Positions 18,082 through 28,925 of a stretch of DNA of 64,000 nucleotides are shown here, in pieces. The notes beneath the pieces were generated by a model, which worked only from the letters and a program-made list of their open reading frames with translations, was not told where the DNA came from and did no database searches. The DNA is taken from positions 434,001-498,000 of the forward strand of contig JADJYK010000001.1 in NCBI GenBank assembly GCA_016719815.1, in the 5' to 3' direction. The stretch is from Chitinophagaceae bacterium. Lineage in GTDB: Bacteria; Bacteroidota; Bacteroidia; Chitinophagales; Chitinophagaceae. The first letter of the stretch is position 1. Each line of letters begins with the position of its first letter. The position numbers and the translations under genes are program-made.

Positions 18082-18801
18082 ATGTGGTCAGTTTGTAAAA
18101 AGGAGCTTCGCCAGTTTTTCAGCAGCCTTACCGGCTATATCGCCATTGTGGTGTTCCTGCTGGTAAACGGGCTGGTCCTCTTTGTGTTCGATGATAATAT
18201 CTTCGCTTTTGGCTATGCCACCCTCGACCGGTTCTTTCAACTGGCTCCGTGGATATTGCTGCTGCTCATTCCTGCCATTACTATGCGCAGCTTTGCTGAT
18301 GAATTTAAAACGGGTACGTTCGAAATACTGCAAACAAGGCCACTTAGCCGCTGGCAGATTGTTTGGGGCAAATACCTCGGCAGTTTTATAGTTGTCTTTA
18401 TCGCTCTGCTGCCCACTTTAATCTACATCGTATCGGTACAGAAGCTATCGGCCACCGGTGGTATTGATATGGGAGCTACTATTGGTTCGTATATCGGTTT
18501 GTTTTTCCTGGCGGCTGTATTTACGGCTATCAGCATCTGCTGCAGCAGCCTTACCAATAATTCGGTAGTGGCATTTATTGCAGCACTTATCGGCTGTGCA
18601 TTGCTGTACTATGGCTTTAGCGCCATCAGTAAACTGCCGGCGCTGGCCAGTGGTGCCGATTATTATGTGGAAATGCTGGGCATTGATTTTCACTATCGCA
18701 GCATAAGCCGCGGACTGATTGATACAAGAGACATTGTGTATTTCTGCAGTGTGATATTTCTTTTCTTAACCATCACCAACAGAAACTTATTAAAGAAATA
18801 A
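18082..18801 (+). CDS. gldF: Gliding-motility ABC transporter permease GldF
   Basis: A 239-residue ABC-2 type permease with six hydrophobic segments. It contains the ABC-2 pattern RSFADEFKTGTFEILQTRPLSRWQIVWGKYLG after the second segment. The start is the ATG at 18082 (MWSVCKKELRQFFSS), the usual GldF N terminus. It is followed one base later by gldG, its established partner; in Flavobacterium johnsoniae GldA, GldF and GldG form an ABC transporter needed for gliding. The ATPase gene gldA is not in this window. Confidence 0.92.
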   Translation: MWSVCKKELRQFFSSLTGYIAIVVFLLVNGLVLFVFDDNIFAFGYATLDRFFQLAPWILLLLIPAITMRSFADEFKTGTFEILQTRPLSRWQIVWGKYLGSFIVVFIALLPTLIYIVSVQKLSATGGIDMGATIGSYIGLFFLAAVFTAISICCSSLTNNSVVAFIAALIGCALLYYGFSAISKLPALASGADYYVEMLGIDFHYRSISRGLIDTRDIVYFCSVIFLFLTITNRNLLKK

Positions 18802-18802
18802 G

Positions 18803-20529
18803 ATGAAGGGTATTGTAAATAAAGCGTTCACTTCAAAAACCTGGTGGCTGTTGCTGCTGGTGGTATTATTTGTGGTAAACTTCCTTGCCTCGCAACTGTA
18901 TGTCAGGTTTGATCTTACCAAAGAAAAGCGTTACACACTTAGTAAGGCAACCAAACAACTGGTAAAGGGCCTGGAAGACGATGTGCAGGTAGATGTGTTT
19001 CTGCAAGGGGAATTTCCATCAGGCTTCCGAAAGCTGGCCAATACCACCAAAGAGTTTTTAGGGTTGCTGAAAGATATCAATGGTTCAAAAGTGCATTACC
19101 GTTTCATTTCTCCATTAGATGAAACACCTGATGGCAAACCATGGGGAGATACACTGGTAAGCCTTGGCGCAGTGCCAATCAATCTTACTGTACAAAAAAA
19201 GGCCGGTGAAAGCAGCAACATTATTTTCCCCGTTGCTTTGATCAAATATAAAGACAGGCAAACACTGGTGAACCTGTATCCCGGTGCCAGCGGCCGCATA
19301 TCGCAGGAAGAGATTAACAGTGCAGAAGCACTGATGGAATATCAGTTTGCCAAAACGCTGGATAAGATTACGGCATCAAAAAAGCCCGCAATAGTATATG
19401 CTACCGGGAATGGCGAGCCAACAAATGAAAAAGTATATGACCTGGAGCAAACATTGATAAAAGATTATCAGTTCGGTCCATTTGATATTTCCAAAAACCC
19501 GATACCTGCTATTGCCGATGTGCTGATGATTGTAAAACCAACCACACAGTTTACAGAAGACGAAAGATTAAAAATTGACCAGTTTGTAATGCGTGGCGGT
19601 AAGCTGCTTTGCTTTATTGATAACCTGATTGCCGAGCAGGATAGCCTTGCCATCAAACCTGAAACCATTGCATACGACCGCAACCTGAATCTTACAGATT
19701 TGTTTTTCCGTTATGGCCTGCGCATTAATACCAACCTGGTAATGGACCTGCAATGTGATCTGATTCCGATGGTGGTGGGCGGCACAATGGAAAATCCGCA
19801 GTTAGAGTTCATGCATTGGAATTACTATCCCATTTTGACAACCGGTAACAGCCGTATGAATAAGGGACTTGGCTATGTGGCTGCAAGGTTTGTTAATTCT
19901 GTTGATACAATTGCAGCAAAAGGCATAAAAAAGACCCCACTGCTGGTAAGTTCGCCTAATTCAAGAATCATCAGTACTCCGGCAGTTATCAGCCTGAATG
20001 AAAACAGGAATGCCCCTGAAGATGAGAAGTTCAGGCAAAATGCCATACCTGTTGCGCATGCTGCTCGAAGGGAAGTTTACCCCATTATTCCGCAACAGGA
20101 TCATGAAGCCGCAAATAGATAGCCTGGGAGCACAGGGTATCAGCTTCAAAGATGAGTCGCCTGATAATAAGATGATTGTAGTGGCAGATGGGGATATGGT
20201 ATTGAATGATGTGTTGCCCGATGAAGGCCCTGTACCAATGGGCTTGAACAAATACACTTATGCTGAGTACCTGAAACAATCAGATTTGGCAAATTATTTT
20301 TGCCGATGGCCAACCGTGAATTCCTGCTCAACTGTATTGAATACCTTGTAAACAACCCGGCCATCAGCGAAACAAGAAACAAAGACATTGTACTGCGCCT
20401 GCTCGACAGTAAAAAGTTGAGGCACAAAAATCTACATGGCAGTTCATCAATATTGTAGCACCTGTTTTGCTGGTAATTCTTTGCGGATGGCTCTACCAGC
20501 AATTAAGGAAGAGAAAATATGCCGCCTGA
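18803..20529 (+). pseudogene. gldG: Gliding-motility ABC transporter auxiliary protein GldG, three frame breaks
   Basis: Reconstructed to about 575 residues. It has an N-terminal membrane segment (WWLLLLVVLFVVNFLASQL), then the large extracytoplasmic region with RFDLTKEKRYTLSKATKQL and FLQGEFPSGFRKL typical of the GldG/ABC_transp_aux family, and a C-terminal membrane helix (NIVAPVLLVILCGWLYQQL). The frame breaks near 20055 (one extra base, after which MLLEGKFTPLFRNR continues), near 20290-20300 (then MANREFLLNCIEYLVNNPAIS) and near 20412 (then VEAQKSTWQF). The stop is TGA at 20527. It starts 1 bp after gldF. The breaks are probably sequencing errors. Confidence 0.88.
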
Positions 20530-20657
20530 TGCTTCTTATTCTTGCTGGTTCAATTATTCAGGAAGCAATTGAGTGGTAAGCTATTATCAATAAACTATAA
20601 AGCCCGGACCATAAACCTTCCCTGCCTTCCTTATCTTTACAGATTAAATTTTGATGA

Positions 20658-21659
20658 ATGACACATGACCAAATGACATATCTCGTTTTTGGAACAGTAA
20701 TAGTTGCTTCATTGGTAGCCGATCTTGGTTTGCTGAGCAAAAAGGGGAAAGTGATAACAATAAAGCAGGCGCTTCTGCAAACCTTCTTTTGGGTTTCGCT
20801 GGCACTGGCATTTTTTGTATTTATGTGGATTGAGAACGGGCAGAAACCTGCGTTGGAATACCTCAGCGCCTATCTCATGGAGTGGAGCCTGAGCATTGAT
20901 AATATTTTTGTTTTCATACTTATCTTCTCCGCTTTTTCAGTTAAGGAAAAACATTACGGCCGTGTGTTGCTCATTGGTATTCTTATGGCCATTGTTTTCA
21001 GGGTAATATTTATTACGGTGGGAGTGGCACTGGTAGAAAAATTTCATTGGATATTATACCTGTTTGGTGTGTTCCTGGTGTATACCGGGTATCATATGTT
21101 TACTGCAAATGATGATGAAGAGTTCAATCCGCAGGAAAGCAAAGTGTACCGCTTTATGAAGAAATTTCTTCCACTCACCAATCACGACGGAAATGGTAAG
21201 TTTATGATCAGGGAAAATGGCCGGCCGGTCTATACCACGTTGTTTGTTGTCATCATAATGCTTGCCGCTATTGACCTTGTGTTTGCCCTTGACTCTATCC
21301 CGGCTGTAATGGGGATCGTAGATACCAAAACACCGGGTTATGAGGATACAGCACGGCTGGTGATTTATACTTCCAATATTTTTGCTGTGCTTGGTCTTCG
21401 CTCCCTGTTCTTCCTGCTGCGTGGGGCTGTAAGTAAGTTCGACTACCTGCAACAGGGTATTGCGATTGTGCTGGTGTTTATCGGCATAAAAATGCTGGGT
21501 GAGCATTGGATTAATCAGTGGATAGATAAGCAAACACAGGTATTCATTTCGCTGGGAGTAATACTTGTTTGTATTTCCGGATCCATATTCTATTCTATAT
21601 TTATTAAGAAAAAGGGTTTGCCAGACGATATATCGGATGAAAGTCAAATACAGGAATAA
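20658..21659 (+). CDS. TerC/Alx-family integral membrane protein
   Basis: A 333-residue protein with about nine hydrophobic segments. The family motif SLSIDNIFVFILIF is in the third segment, and the second conserved acidic motif AAIDLVFALDSIPAVMGI is in the middle. A hydrophilic loop with FNPQESKVYRFMKKFLPLT separates the two halves. Relatives include Alx, a manganese exporter induced by alkaline pH, and TerC of tellurite resistance. The substrate here is not proven; manganese export is the best inference. No nearby yybP-ykoY-like leader was seen in the 128-bp upstream gap. Confidence 0.88.
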   Translation: MTHDQMTYLVFGTVIVASLVADLGLLSKKGKVITIKQALLQTFFWVSLALAFFVFMWIENGQKPALEYLSAYLMEWSLSIDNIFVFILIFSAFSVKEKHYGRVLLIGILMAIVFRVIFITVGVALVEKFHWILYLFGVFLVYTGYHMFTANDDEEFNPQESKVYRFMKKFLPLTNHDGNGKFMIRENGRPVYTTLFVVIIMLAAIDLVFALDSIPAVMGIVDTKTPGYEDTARLVIYTSNIFAVLGLRSLFFLLRGAVSKFDYLQQGIAIVLVFIGIKMLGEHWINQWIDKQTQVFISLGVILVCISGSIFYSIFIKKKGLPDDISDESQIQE

Positions 21660-21664
21660 ACGCT

Positions 21665-24059
21665 TTGAGTTATACAGTCAGCAATATTGCATCAGTTATA
21701 GAAGCGGAAGCATTTATCAGTACAGATAATGTTATCAGTCATTTGCTGTTCGACAGCCGGAAAGTTTTTCGCCGGCATCTTCTTTATTTTTTGCATTAAA
21801 AAGTCAGCGTCGCAATGGTCACCAGTTCATTGCAGAACTGTACAGGAAGGGAGTGCGGAGTTTTGTGGTCAGTGAAAGACAATCATCAGGTCAATTTCCC
21901 GGGGCAAATTTTTTGCTGGTGAATGATACCCTGTCAGCGTTGCAGCAAATAGCTGCATACCACAGAAGACAGTTTCATATTCCGGTGATTGGCATTACTG
22001 GCAGCAATGGCAAGACCATTGTAAAAGAATGGCTTTACCAGTTGCTCCATCCGGATTATACAATTGTTCGCAGTCCGAAAAGTTTTAACTCGCAGATAGG
22101 CGTGCCACTGAGTGTGTGGCAGATGAATGCATCGCATACACTCGGGATATTTGAAGCAGGCATATCACAGCCTGGTGAGATGGAACGGCTGGAAAAATTA
22201 TTCAGCCCACTATTGGCCTGCTTACCAATATAGGAGAGGCACATGCCGGAGGTTTCCCGACACAGATTGAAAAAGAAACAGAGAAAAGAAAACTTTTTGT
22301 CAATGCTGCATTGCCGGAAACGCTTGATGTGGTTGCAGTAAAAAAAATTGCTGCCGGAACAGAGATTGCAGCTATCCGTAAGAATGAAACAAGGGAAATC
22401 TCCATTGCCATTCCTTTTGCAGATGAGGCCTCGGTACAAAATGCTGTTACCTGCTGGCAGCTGATGCTGCAGCTGGGTTATGATAATACAGTGATTGCTG
22501 AAAGAATGAAAGACCTGCTGCCGGTGAATATGCGCCTGGAGTTAATGAAGGGTATTAATCATTGTTCTATTATCAACGACAGTTACAGTGCCGACCTGAG
22601 TTCTTTTGAAATTGCCCTCAACTTTTTGGCACAGCATGGCGGACATGAGAACCGCACTGTTATTTTATCTGATTTCCTGCAAACTTCTGTTTCTGATAAA
22701 AAACTGTATGAGACCATTGCTGAAAGTATGGTTGCTCAAAAGGTGAACAGATTTATCGGAATTGGCGGAAAAATAAAAGCTGCTTTTGAGATAATGGGGG
22801 CAGCAACACAGTATCCTTTCAGTATTTCACTTTTCTCTTCTGCCGATGTTTTCTTAGCGCAATTCAAAACATCAGCTTTTAAAGAAGAAACGATTTTGAT
22901 TAAAGGGGCAAGGATGTTTGCTTTTGAACGCATAGTTCAGTTACTGGAACAAAAGGTGCACCAAACGGTACTGGAAATTAATCTTAATGCTATTGTTCAC
23001 AACCTGAAAGAATACCAACAGTATCTGAAGCCCTCCACGAAAGTAATGGCAATGGTAAAGGCATTTGCTTACGGAAGCGGCGGAGCAGAGATTGCAGGTA
23101 AGTTGCAATACCAGAAAGTGGATTATTTAGGTGTGGCTTATGCCGATGAAGGTGTAGAGCTGCGAAAGGCAGGAATCTCTCTTCCGATTATGGTGATGAA
23201 TCCGGATGAGTCGGCATTTGATGCCATAACAGATAACAACCTGGAACCGGAGCTTTATTCGTTTGAGTTGCTGCAGGCGTTTGACAGTTTCATTCAGTCG
23301 CAGGGCTTTACACAGTACCCGGTTCATCTGGAAATTGAACAGGCATGAACCGGCTTGCTGCTTGCTGTGAAAGATGCAGAGAAACTGGGTGAATATCTTC
23401 ATAACTGTAATTCGTTGAAAGTACAGTCGGTGTTTTCTCACCTGGCAGCCAGCGAAGAGGATGTGCAGGATCTATTTACACAAAGACAGTTTGATTTATT
23501 AAACCGTGCTGTTGATGTGCTTAAACAGAAGCTGCCTTATTCTTTCATCACACATATTGCCAATTCTGCGGCAGCAATCCGTCACCCGCACCTGCAACTG
23601 GATATGGTGAGGCTGGGCATTGGTTTGTATGGTGTGGACAGTGCCGATTCCGGCAAACTGAATTTACAAACAGTAGCCACTCTTAAATCAAATGTGGCGC
23701 AATTAAAACATTTATCAAAAGAAGATACGGTTAGTTACAACAGGCGGGGAGTGGTGGAAAGGGATTCCGTAATTGCCACCATCAGGATTGGTTATGCAGA
23801 CGGCTATCCCCGCAGACTGGGCAGTGGAGCAGGAAAAGTGTGGATACGGGAGCAACTGGCACCGGTTATTGGAACAGTATGTATGGATATGTTTATGGTG
23901 GACGTTACTGATGTGCCGGGTGTGATGGAAGGAGATGAGGTAGTTATCTTCGGAGAGCCACTTCCTGTAAACCAGGTTGCCCGGTGGGCCCATACCATTC
24001 CTTATGAAATAATGACCGGTATTTCGCAGCGGGTAAAGAGAGTGTATTTTGAGGAGTGA
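21665..24059 (+). pseudogene. Bifunctional MurF ligase / alanine racemase, four frame breaks
   Basis: Reconstructed to about 800 residues. The N-terminal half is MurF (UDP-MurNAc-tripeptide:D-Ala-D-Ala ligase) with the ATP-binding motif GITGSNGKT and a Mur ligase C-terminal domain. The C-terminal half is alanine racemase, with the PLP lysine in MAMVKAFAYGSG and the catalytic tyrosine in TVSYNRRGVVERD. The fusion is common in Bacteroidota. The start is probably TTG at 21665. Breaks lie at the T run 21765-21769 (one T missing), near 22198 (one A missing, after which KIIQPTIGLLTNIGEAH reads through), near 23343 (one A missing, restoring EIETGMNRLG) and near 23354. As Alr is essential, these are almost certainly sequence errors. 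A second MurF is encoded at 57980. Confidence 0.88.
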
Positions 24060-24077
24060 GAGAGGCTGTAAGTCTCA

Positions 24078-24094
24078 AGCTGTAAGCTACAAGC
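24078..24094. repeat. Left arm of a 17-bp inverted repeat
   Basis: AGCTGTAAGCTACAAGC is matched at 24520-24536 in inverted orientation with 16 of 17 bases. The pair encloses the four-helix-bundle gene. Confidence 0.7.
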
Positions 24095-24144
24095 AGATGA
24101 GTTATTAATTTGGAATTACTATTTTCATTGAAAAATGAAATTGT

Positions 24145-24497
24145 ATGAAAAAATTTTAAAGCACTTTAAGTATGGCAGAAAGGGATGGATATTGCTGTTA
24201 ATTGTTTTGTTCTCACAGAGGACTTTCCAAAGGAAGAAAGATACGGCTTGTCATCTCAAATAACCAGGTCAGGAGTATCTGTTCCATCAAATATTGCAGA
24301 AGGCAGCAGCCGGAGAAGCGAGAAGGATTATGCAAGATTTAGAAATTTCACTTTGGGTCGTCATTTGAACTGGAAACACAACTACTCATAGCACAAGAGT
24401 GAAATACGGTTACCAGGATTTACTAAATAAGGTTCTGTCAGATGTAACTGAAGAGCAAAAAATGCTTCAGGGATTTGCTGCAAAACTTAATAAATAG
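24145..24497 (+). pseudogene. Four-helix-bundle protein (23S rRNA intervening-sequence protein family), frameshifted
   Basis: Reconstructed from several frames, the ~117-residue protein reads NFKAL-VWQKGMDIAVNCFVLTEDFPKEERYGLSSQITRSGVSVPSNIAEGSSRRSEKDYARF, then EISLGSSFELETQLLIAQE, then KYGYQDLLNKVLSDVTEEQ. This is the classic order of the S23/four-helix-bundle family found in rRNA intervening sequences and as the accessory variability determinant of diversity-generating retroelements. No reverse transcriptase is nearby. At least four frame breaks occur in 350 bp, and the gene sits inside a short inverted repeat, so it may be a decayed mobile passenger rather than an active gene. Confidence 0.7.
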
Positions 24498-24519
24498 CTA
24501 AATCAACGGGCAACCACAG

Positions 24520-24536
24520 GCTTGTAGCTTAAAGCT
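24520..24536. repeat. Right arm of the 17-bp inverted repeat
   Basis: GCTTGTAGCTTAAAGCT pairs with the left arm at 24078-24094 with one mismatch. Further AGCTGCAAGCTTG copies follow directly downstream. Confidence 0.7.
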
Positions 24537-24586
24537 GCAAGCTTGCGACTTTCCTCTTCTTCCTTCTTCTTATATTTGCCAGAATT

Positions 24587-25288
24587 ATGAAGTCGCTGAA
24601 AATTAAGCATGTCATTTTAATTATTTCTTTAATCATCATTGCCGACCAGGCTTTGAAGATTTGGATAAAGACCACTCATCCTACTGGTGAGGTGTTAAGG
24701 GTGTTTGGGTTTGACTGGTTCCGGCTTCATTTTATTGAAAATCCGGGCATGGCCTGGGGCTGGAAATTTGGCAATGAGACCGGAAAGATGGTGTTAACGC
24801 TTTTCCGTCTTGGAGCTGTGATTTTCGGAATCTGGTATCTGGGCCGTATTGTGAAGCATAAATACAGTAAAGGGTTTATCATTTGTGCTTCATTGATTTT
24901 TGCAGGGGCACTGGGCAACCTTATTGACAGTATGTTTTACGGGATGTTTTTCGACAAAGGGCTCTCTGCATCTACTGCCTATCAGCAGTACTCGGGTATC
25001 GCATCCTTTAGTGCTGACGGATATTCATCTTTTTTGCATGGTAGTGTGGTGGATATGCTGTACTTCCCTTTGTTTAAAGGTCATTTTCCCTCATGGTTTC
25101 CTTTTGTGGGAGGTGAGGAATTTGAATTTTTCAGTGCTATTTTCAATATTGCTGATGCTTCCATTTCTGTTGGAGTTATTGCACTATTATTATTTCAGAA
25201 ACGTTTCTTCAGGAAGGCAACTCTGGACGAACCGCATCCGACTGTAGAAACCAGTACACCAGTTAATGATAATGCGCAGGTGATGTAA
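24587..25288 (+). CDS. lspA: Lipoprotein signal peptidase (signal peptidase II)
   Basis: A 233-residue membrane aspartyl protease that cleaves prolipoproteins before the acylated cysteine. Four hydrophobic segments are visible, the first with the DQALKIW motif. The catalytic aspartates are in GALGNLIDSMFYG and FNIADASISVG. An insertion of about 50 residues between these two motifs (with a Tyr/Ser-rich stretch and FPSWFPF) is usual for Bacteroidota LspA and explains the length above the ~165 residues of enteric LspA. It is required for the several lipoproteins encoded in this window. Confidence 0.94.
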   Translation: MKSLKIKHVILIISLIIIADQALKIWIKTTHPTGEVLRVFGFDWFRLHFIENPGMAWGWKFGNETGKMVLTLFRLGAVIFGIWYLGRIVKHKYSKGFIICASLIFAGALGNLIDSMFYGMFFDKGLSASTAYQQYSGIASFSADGYSSFLHGSVVDMLYFPLFKGHFPSWFPFVGGEEFEFFSAIFNIADASISVGVIALLLFQKRFFRKATLDEPHPTVETSTPVNDNAQVM

Positions 25289-25467
25289 GAATGGTTAATG
25301 AGGCCAGGATTATTAACACGTCGTTGTCTTTATTTCCTCTCTCAGCAGCGCTATTTGATTGAGCATCCGGAAGATTTGAAGAAATAATAAAAAAGGGAGT
25401 ATTCGTAGCAAATGTTACTGCCTGTATTTAATGATGTAAAGTATTGTACACGTTATTTTTTAAAAGA

Positions 25468-25491
25468 ATGTCCCGGCTTACGCCAGGACAT
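25468..25491 (+). other. Intergenic hairpin downstream of lspA
   Basis: ATGTCC-C-GGC / GCC-A-GGACAT forms a 9-bp stem with one mismatch and a TTAC loop. The T run after it is weak (TTTAG), so it may be a poor terminator. The surrounding gap 25289-25877 otherwise holds only a possible sigma-factor-like remnant. Confidence 0.4.
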
Positions 25492-25613
25492 TTAGTTTGT
25501 AAATGCTCAGGGTACGAATATCTTATCCCCGCTGTAAGCGGTCGGTAAACAGTTGTCTTAAGGTTGCCTGCTTTTTCTCTTCTTTTCCCGATGTCCCATT
25601 GTCTTTGCCGAAT

Positions 25614-25760
25614 ATGCCGGTAGCACCTGTAATAATCGCCTTAAGGAAAGGAGATTTAAATGGTTTTGATGAAATGTGTAAGGAAGAAGCTGCATTTGTA
25701 TTTATTGCAGCGAAGTATAAATGTGAGCAGCTTGAGCTTCTCATAATCTGGATTTTAGTT
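25614..25760 (+). pseudogene. Possible remnant of an ECF sigma factor N terminus
   Basis: The frame encodes MPVAPVIIALRKGDLNGFDEMCKEEAAFVFIAAKYKCEQLE, which resembles region 2.1 of Bacteroidota ECF sigma factors (ALRKGDLxAFDELYKxY...). The similarity fades after about 45 residues, and nothing like regions 2.4 or 4 follows. This is weak pattern evidence only. Confidence 0.25.
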
Positions 25761-25828
25761 TTACAAAGATTGGATTTCGCTACTAAAGTATTGACCATTT
25801 ATATACTTTGCAAACAGCGGGCAATAAA

Positions 25829-25857
25829 AAAGAGGAAGAAACGGGTTCTTCCTCTTT
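25829..25857 (-). terminator. Rho-independent terminator of fumC
   Basis: A perfect 12-bp stem (AAAGAGGAAGAA / TTCTTCCTCTTT) with a 5-nt loop lies 20 bp after the fumC stop. On the minus strand it is followed by a T-rich run. Confidence 0.85.
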
Positions 25858-25877
25858 ATCTTATAGGGTTTTTACGA

Positions 25878-27278
25878 TTATTTGATTTCTCCAACCATTT
25901 TTTCCGGACGCACCCATTCGTCAAATTGTTCCGGGGTAACATAGCCCAGTTTCACTGCCATTTCTTTCAAAGTAGTTCCTTCTTTATGTGCTTTCTGTGC
26001 TATTTCAGCAGCTTTATAATAACCAATTTTGGTGTTGAGTGAAGTAACCAGCATCAGGCTGTTGTCCACATGCTTTTTAATATTCGCCTCAATAGGTCTG
26101 ATTCCGACTGCACATTTATCGTTGAATGATACACAGCCATCGCCAATCAGTCTTGCACTATGCAGAAAGTTATAAATCATTACTGGTTTGAAAACGTTCA
26201 GTTCAAAATGACCGTTGGAACCGCCAATGCCAATCGTCACATCATTACCCATTACCTGCGCAGCAATCATTGTTAGTGCTTCACATTGTGTGGGGTTTAC
26301 TTTACCCGGCATTATGGATGAACCTGGCTCGTTATCGGGGATAAATATTTCGCCAATGCCGCTGCGCGGGCCTGAAGAAAGCATTCGGATATCGTTGGCA
26401 ATCTTCATCAGGCTTACTGCAACAGTTTTTAAAGCACCATGTGCTTCAACAATGGCGTCATGGGCAGCCAGCGCTTCAAATTTATTCTCAGCATTTTTAA
26501 AAGGAAGCTTAGTTAGTTTCGCTATGTGTTTTGCCACATTCACATCATACTTCGGGGGTGTGTTAATGCCGGTGCCAACAGCGGTGCCGCCCAGTGCCAG
26601 TTCGCTGAGGTGGGCCAGCGAATTATTAATGGCCTTCAGTCCATGGTCTAATTGAGAAACATAACCGCTGAATTCCTGTCCGAGAGTAAGGGGTGTGGCA
26701 TCCATGAAATGGGTACGCCCAATCTTCACCACGTTCATGTATTGCTTGCTTTTCTTCGCCAATGTATCTCGTAGCTTTTTAATACCCGGAATGGTTGTTT
26801 CTACCAATATTTTATAGGCCGCAATGTGCATTGCCGTGGGGAAGGTGTCATTTGATGACTGTGATTTGTTCACATCATCATTTGGATGCAGGTATTTGTC
26901 CTTATCTGTAAGCTGACCACCGTTCAGCACATGTCCACGGTAAGCAATTACTTCGTTTACGTTCATATTGCTTTGTGTGCCGCTTCCTGTTTGCCATACC
27001 ACCAGCGGAAAATAGTCATTCAGTTTCCCCTCCAGAATTTCTTTACACACTTTTGCAATTAATGCAGTTTTCTTTTTTGGTAACACACCAGCGTCCTGGT
27101 TGGTAAGGGCTGCAGCATATTTCAGGTAGGCAAATGCACTGATAATCTCTTTAGGCATTCGGTTTATGTCCTGTGCAATTTTAAAGTTGTCAATACTGCG
27201 TTGTGTTTGTGCGCCATAATAGGCATTGGCTGGTACTTTCACTTCGCCCATCGTGTCTTTTTCTATCCGGTATTCCAT
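25878..27278 (-). CDS. fumC: Class II fumarate hydratase
   Basis: A 466-residue TCA-cycle enzyme that interconverts fumarate and malate. The signature loop GSSIMPGKVNPTQCE is present, as are TGSGTQSNMNVNEV and the active-site His region GRTHFMDATPLTLGQE. The C-terminal domain with EMAVKLGYVTPEQFDEWV is complete. The start is the ATG before EYRIEKDTMGEV at 27278; the open frame upstream of it is not family sequence. The gene is intact, ends with a strong terminator and stands alone. Confidence 0.96.
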   Translation of the reverse strand: MEYRIEKDTMGEVKVPANAYYGAQTQRSIDNFKIAQDINRMPKEIISAFAYLKYAAALTNQDAGVLPKKKTALIAKVCKEILEGKLNDYFPLVVWQTGSGTQSNMNVNEVIAYRGHVLNGGQLTDKDKYLHPNDDVNKSQSSNDTFPTAMHIAAYKILVETTIPGIKKLRDTLAKKSKQYMNVVKIGRTHFMDATPLTLGQEFSGYVSQLDHGLKAINNSLAHLSELALGGTAVGTGINTPPKYDVNVAKHIAKLTKLPFKNAENKFEALAAHDAIVEAHGALKTVAVSLMKIANDIRMLSSGPRSGIGEIFIPDNEPGSSIMPGKVNPTQCEALTMIAAQVMGNDVTIGIGGSNGHFELNVFKPVMIYNFLHSARLIGDGCVSFNDKCAVGIRPIEANIKKHVDNSLMLVTSLNTKIGYYKAAEIAQKAHKEGTTLKEMAVKLGYVTPEQFDEWVRPEKMVGEIK

Positions 27279-27457
27279 AAAAAAATAAAAAAGTTTTAAT
27301 TGAATTAATACGGCGCAAAGGTACATGATTCGCTTAATGCAGGCAGAGTGAGATAAATTCAGCAAGAGTTATGTTCATAAACAGGTATAACTTTGAACGG
27401 ACAGGTAATTTCTGTCAAAGCTATTGTTTATTAAAGGAAGTATAACCCGATTTTCAC

Positions 27458-28919
27458 ATGATAAAAACACTTACCGGCAAAATTTCAGCGCTTGTAATCT
27501 GTGTTTTCTTTTTGCAGCACCTTTCAGCACAGCACAAAGAATATTATCCCGACCCAGACACAGCAGTACAAAGACGGTTGGAAGAATGGCAGGATTTGAA
27601 ATTTGGATTACTGATGCATTGGGGGCCATACAGCCAGTGGGGGAGTGGTAGAAAGCTGGAGTATCTGTCCAGAAGATTTAAGCTGGGCCACCGGAGCCAG
27701 GAAGCAGGGAGTGGCGGCAGACTATGCAGGTTATTTAAAGGCGTACGAAAATTTGAAAACAACATTTAACCCCGTAAAATTTAACCCTGAAAAATGGGCG
27801 GTTGCTGCAAAAGATGCGGGAATGAAATACCTTGTTTTCACCACCAAGCATCATGATGGGTTTTGCTTGTTTGACACAAAATTTACTGATTATAAAATTA
27901 CAGATACCCGTTGTTTGTTTTCCTCAAATGCGAGAAGCAATGTGACAAAAGAAATTTTCACTGCTTTTAAAAAAGAGAATTTCTGGATTGGTGCCTATTA
28001 TTCAAAGCCCGACTGGCATTCTGATTTTTATTGGTGGAAGAAATTTCCTGCTACTGACCGCAACTGTAATTATTCCATTGAAAAGCATCCGGAACAATGG
28101 AAGAAGTTTACAGAGTATACACATAGGCAGATTGATGAACTGTTGAGTGATTATGGCCAGATTGATATCCTGTGGTTGGATGGGGGCTGGGTCAAAAAGA
28201 AAACAGAAGATGAGGTAAAAGCAGAACTGAATGAAGTGTACGAAAACAGCCGCTGGGCCCGCAATCCGCAGAGTCAGGATATTAATATGGCAGAACTGGT
28301 GAAAAAGGCAAGAACAAAGCAACCGCGGCTGCTTGTAGTGGACAGGGCAGTAGCGGGTGTGCATCAAAACTATCTTACACCTGAGCAACATATTCCTGAT
28401 AAAGGCCTGCCTTATCCCTGGGAAACCTGCATGACAATGGCCGGAAGCTGGAGTTATGTTCCCAACGATATATATAAGCCTGCTGATGAACTAATACAGA
28501 AGTTAGTTGATGTTGTAAGCAAAGGCGGAAATTATTTGCTTAACATTGGCCCCGGACCAGATGGCGAACTGGATACCGCTGCATATAACCGTTTAAAAGA
28601 AATGGGAAACTGGATGAAGATAAACGGAGAAGCCATTTATAATACAAGGATGTATCAGGTTTTTGGAGAAGGAGAAAATATTCGCTACACACAATCAAAA
28701 GATGGAAAGACGAAGTATGTTTTTTTGTTCAGTTTTCCAGATGGGAAATTGCTGTTGAAGAACATCGCAGCCGGAAAGAGAACGACTGTGCATCTCCTGG
28801 GCAGTGATAAGAAAATTCCTGTTAAACAAACTGCTGATGGGACTGAGATAATTATTCCTGCTGCATTGAAAGGCGTAACAGATAATGTGTGGGTGCTTAA
28901 ATTCCGTGATGCTAAATAG
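27458..28919 (+). pseudogene. Alpha-L-fucosidase (GH29), one frame break
   Basis: A secreted glycosidase of about 486 residues with a signal peptide ending in QHLSAQ. GH29 motifs are FGLLMHWGPYSQWG, TTKHHDGFCLFDTK and the nucleophile region DILWLDGGW, in which Asp is the catalytic base-forming nucleophile. The C-terminal beta-sandwich follows. The frame breaks near 27641-27644 (one extra base after QWG); correction gives QWGVVESWSICPEDLSW without loss. It releases terminal L-fucose from glycans. It is 6 bp upstream of a second GH29 gene, so the two form an operon. Confidence 0.88.
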
Positions 28920-28925
28920 AAAGCT

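Noticed and set aside
24145..24497. Diversity-generating retroelement (four-helix-bundle Avd-like gene)
   Set aside because: No reverse transcriptase, template repeat or variable repeat was found nearby.
25298..25387. 29-residue open frame ending SQQRYLIEHPEDLKK downstream of lspA
   Set aside because: The composition looks protein-like, but it is too short, has no family match I recognise and no clear start signal.
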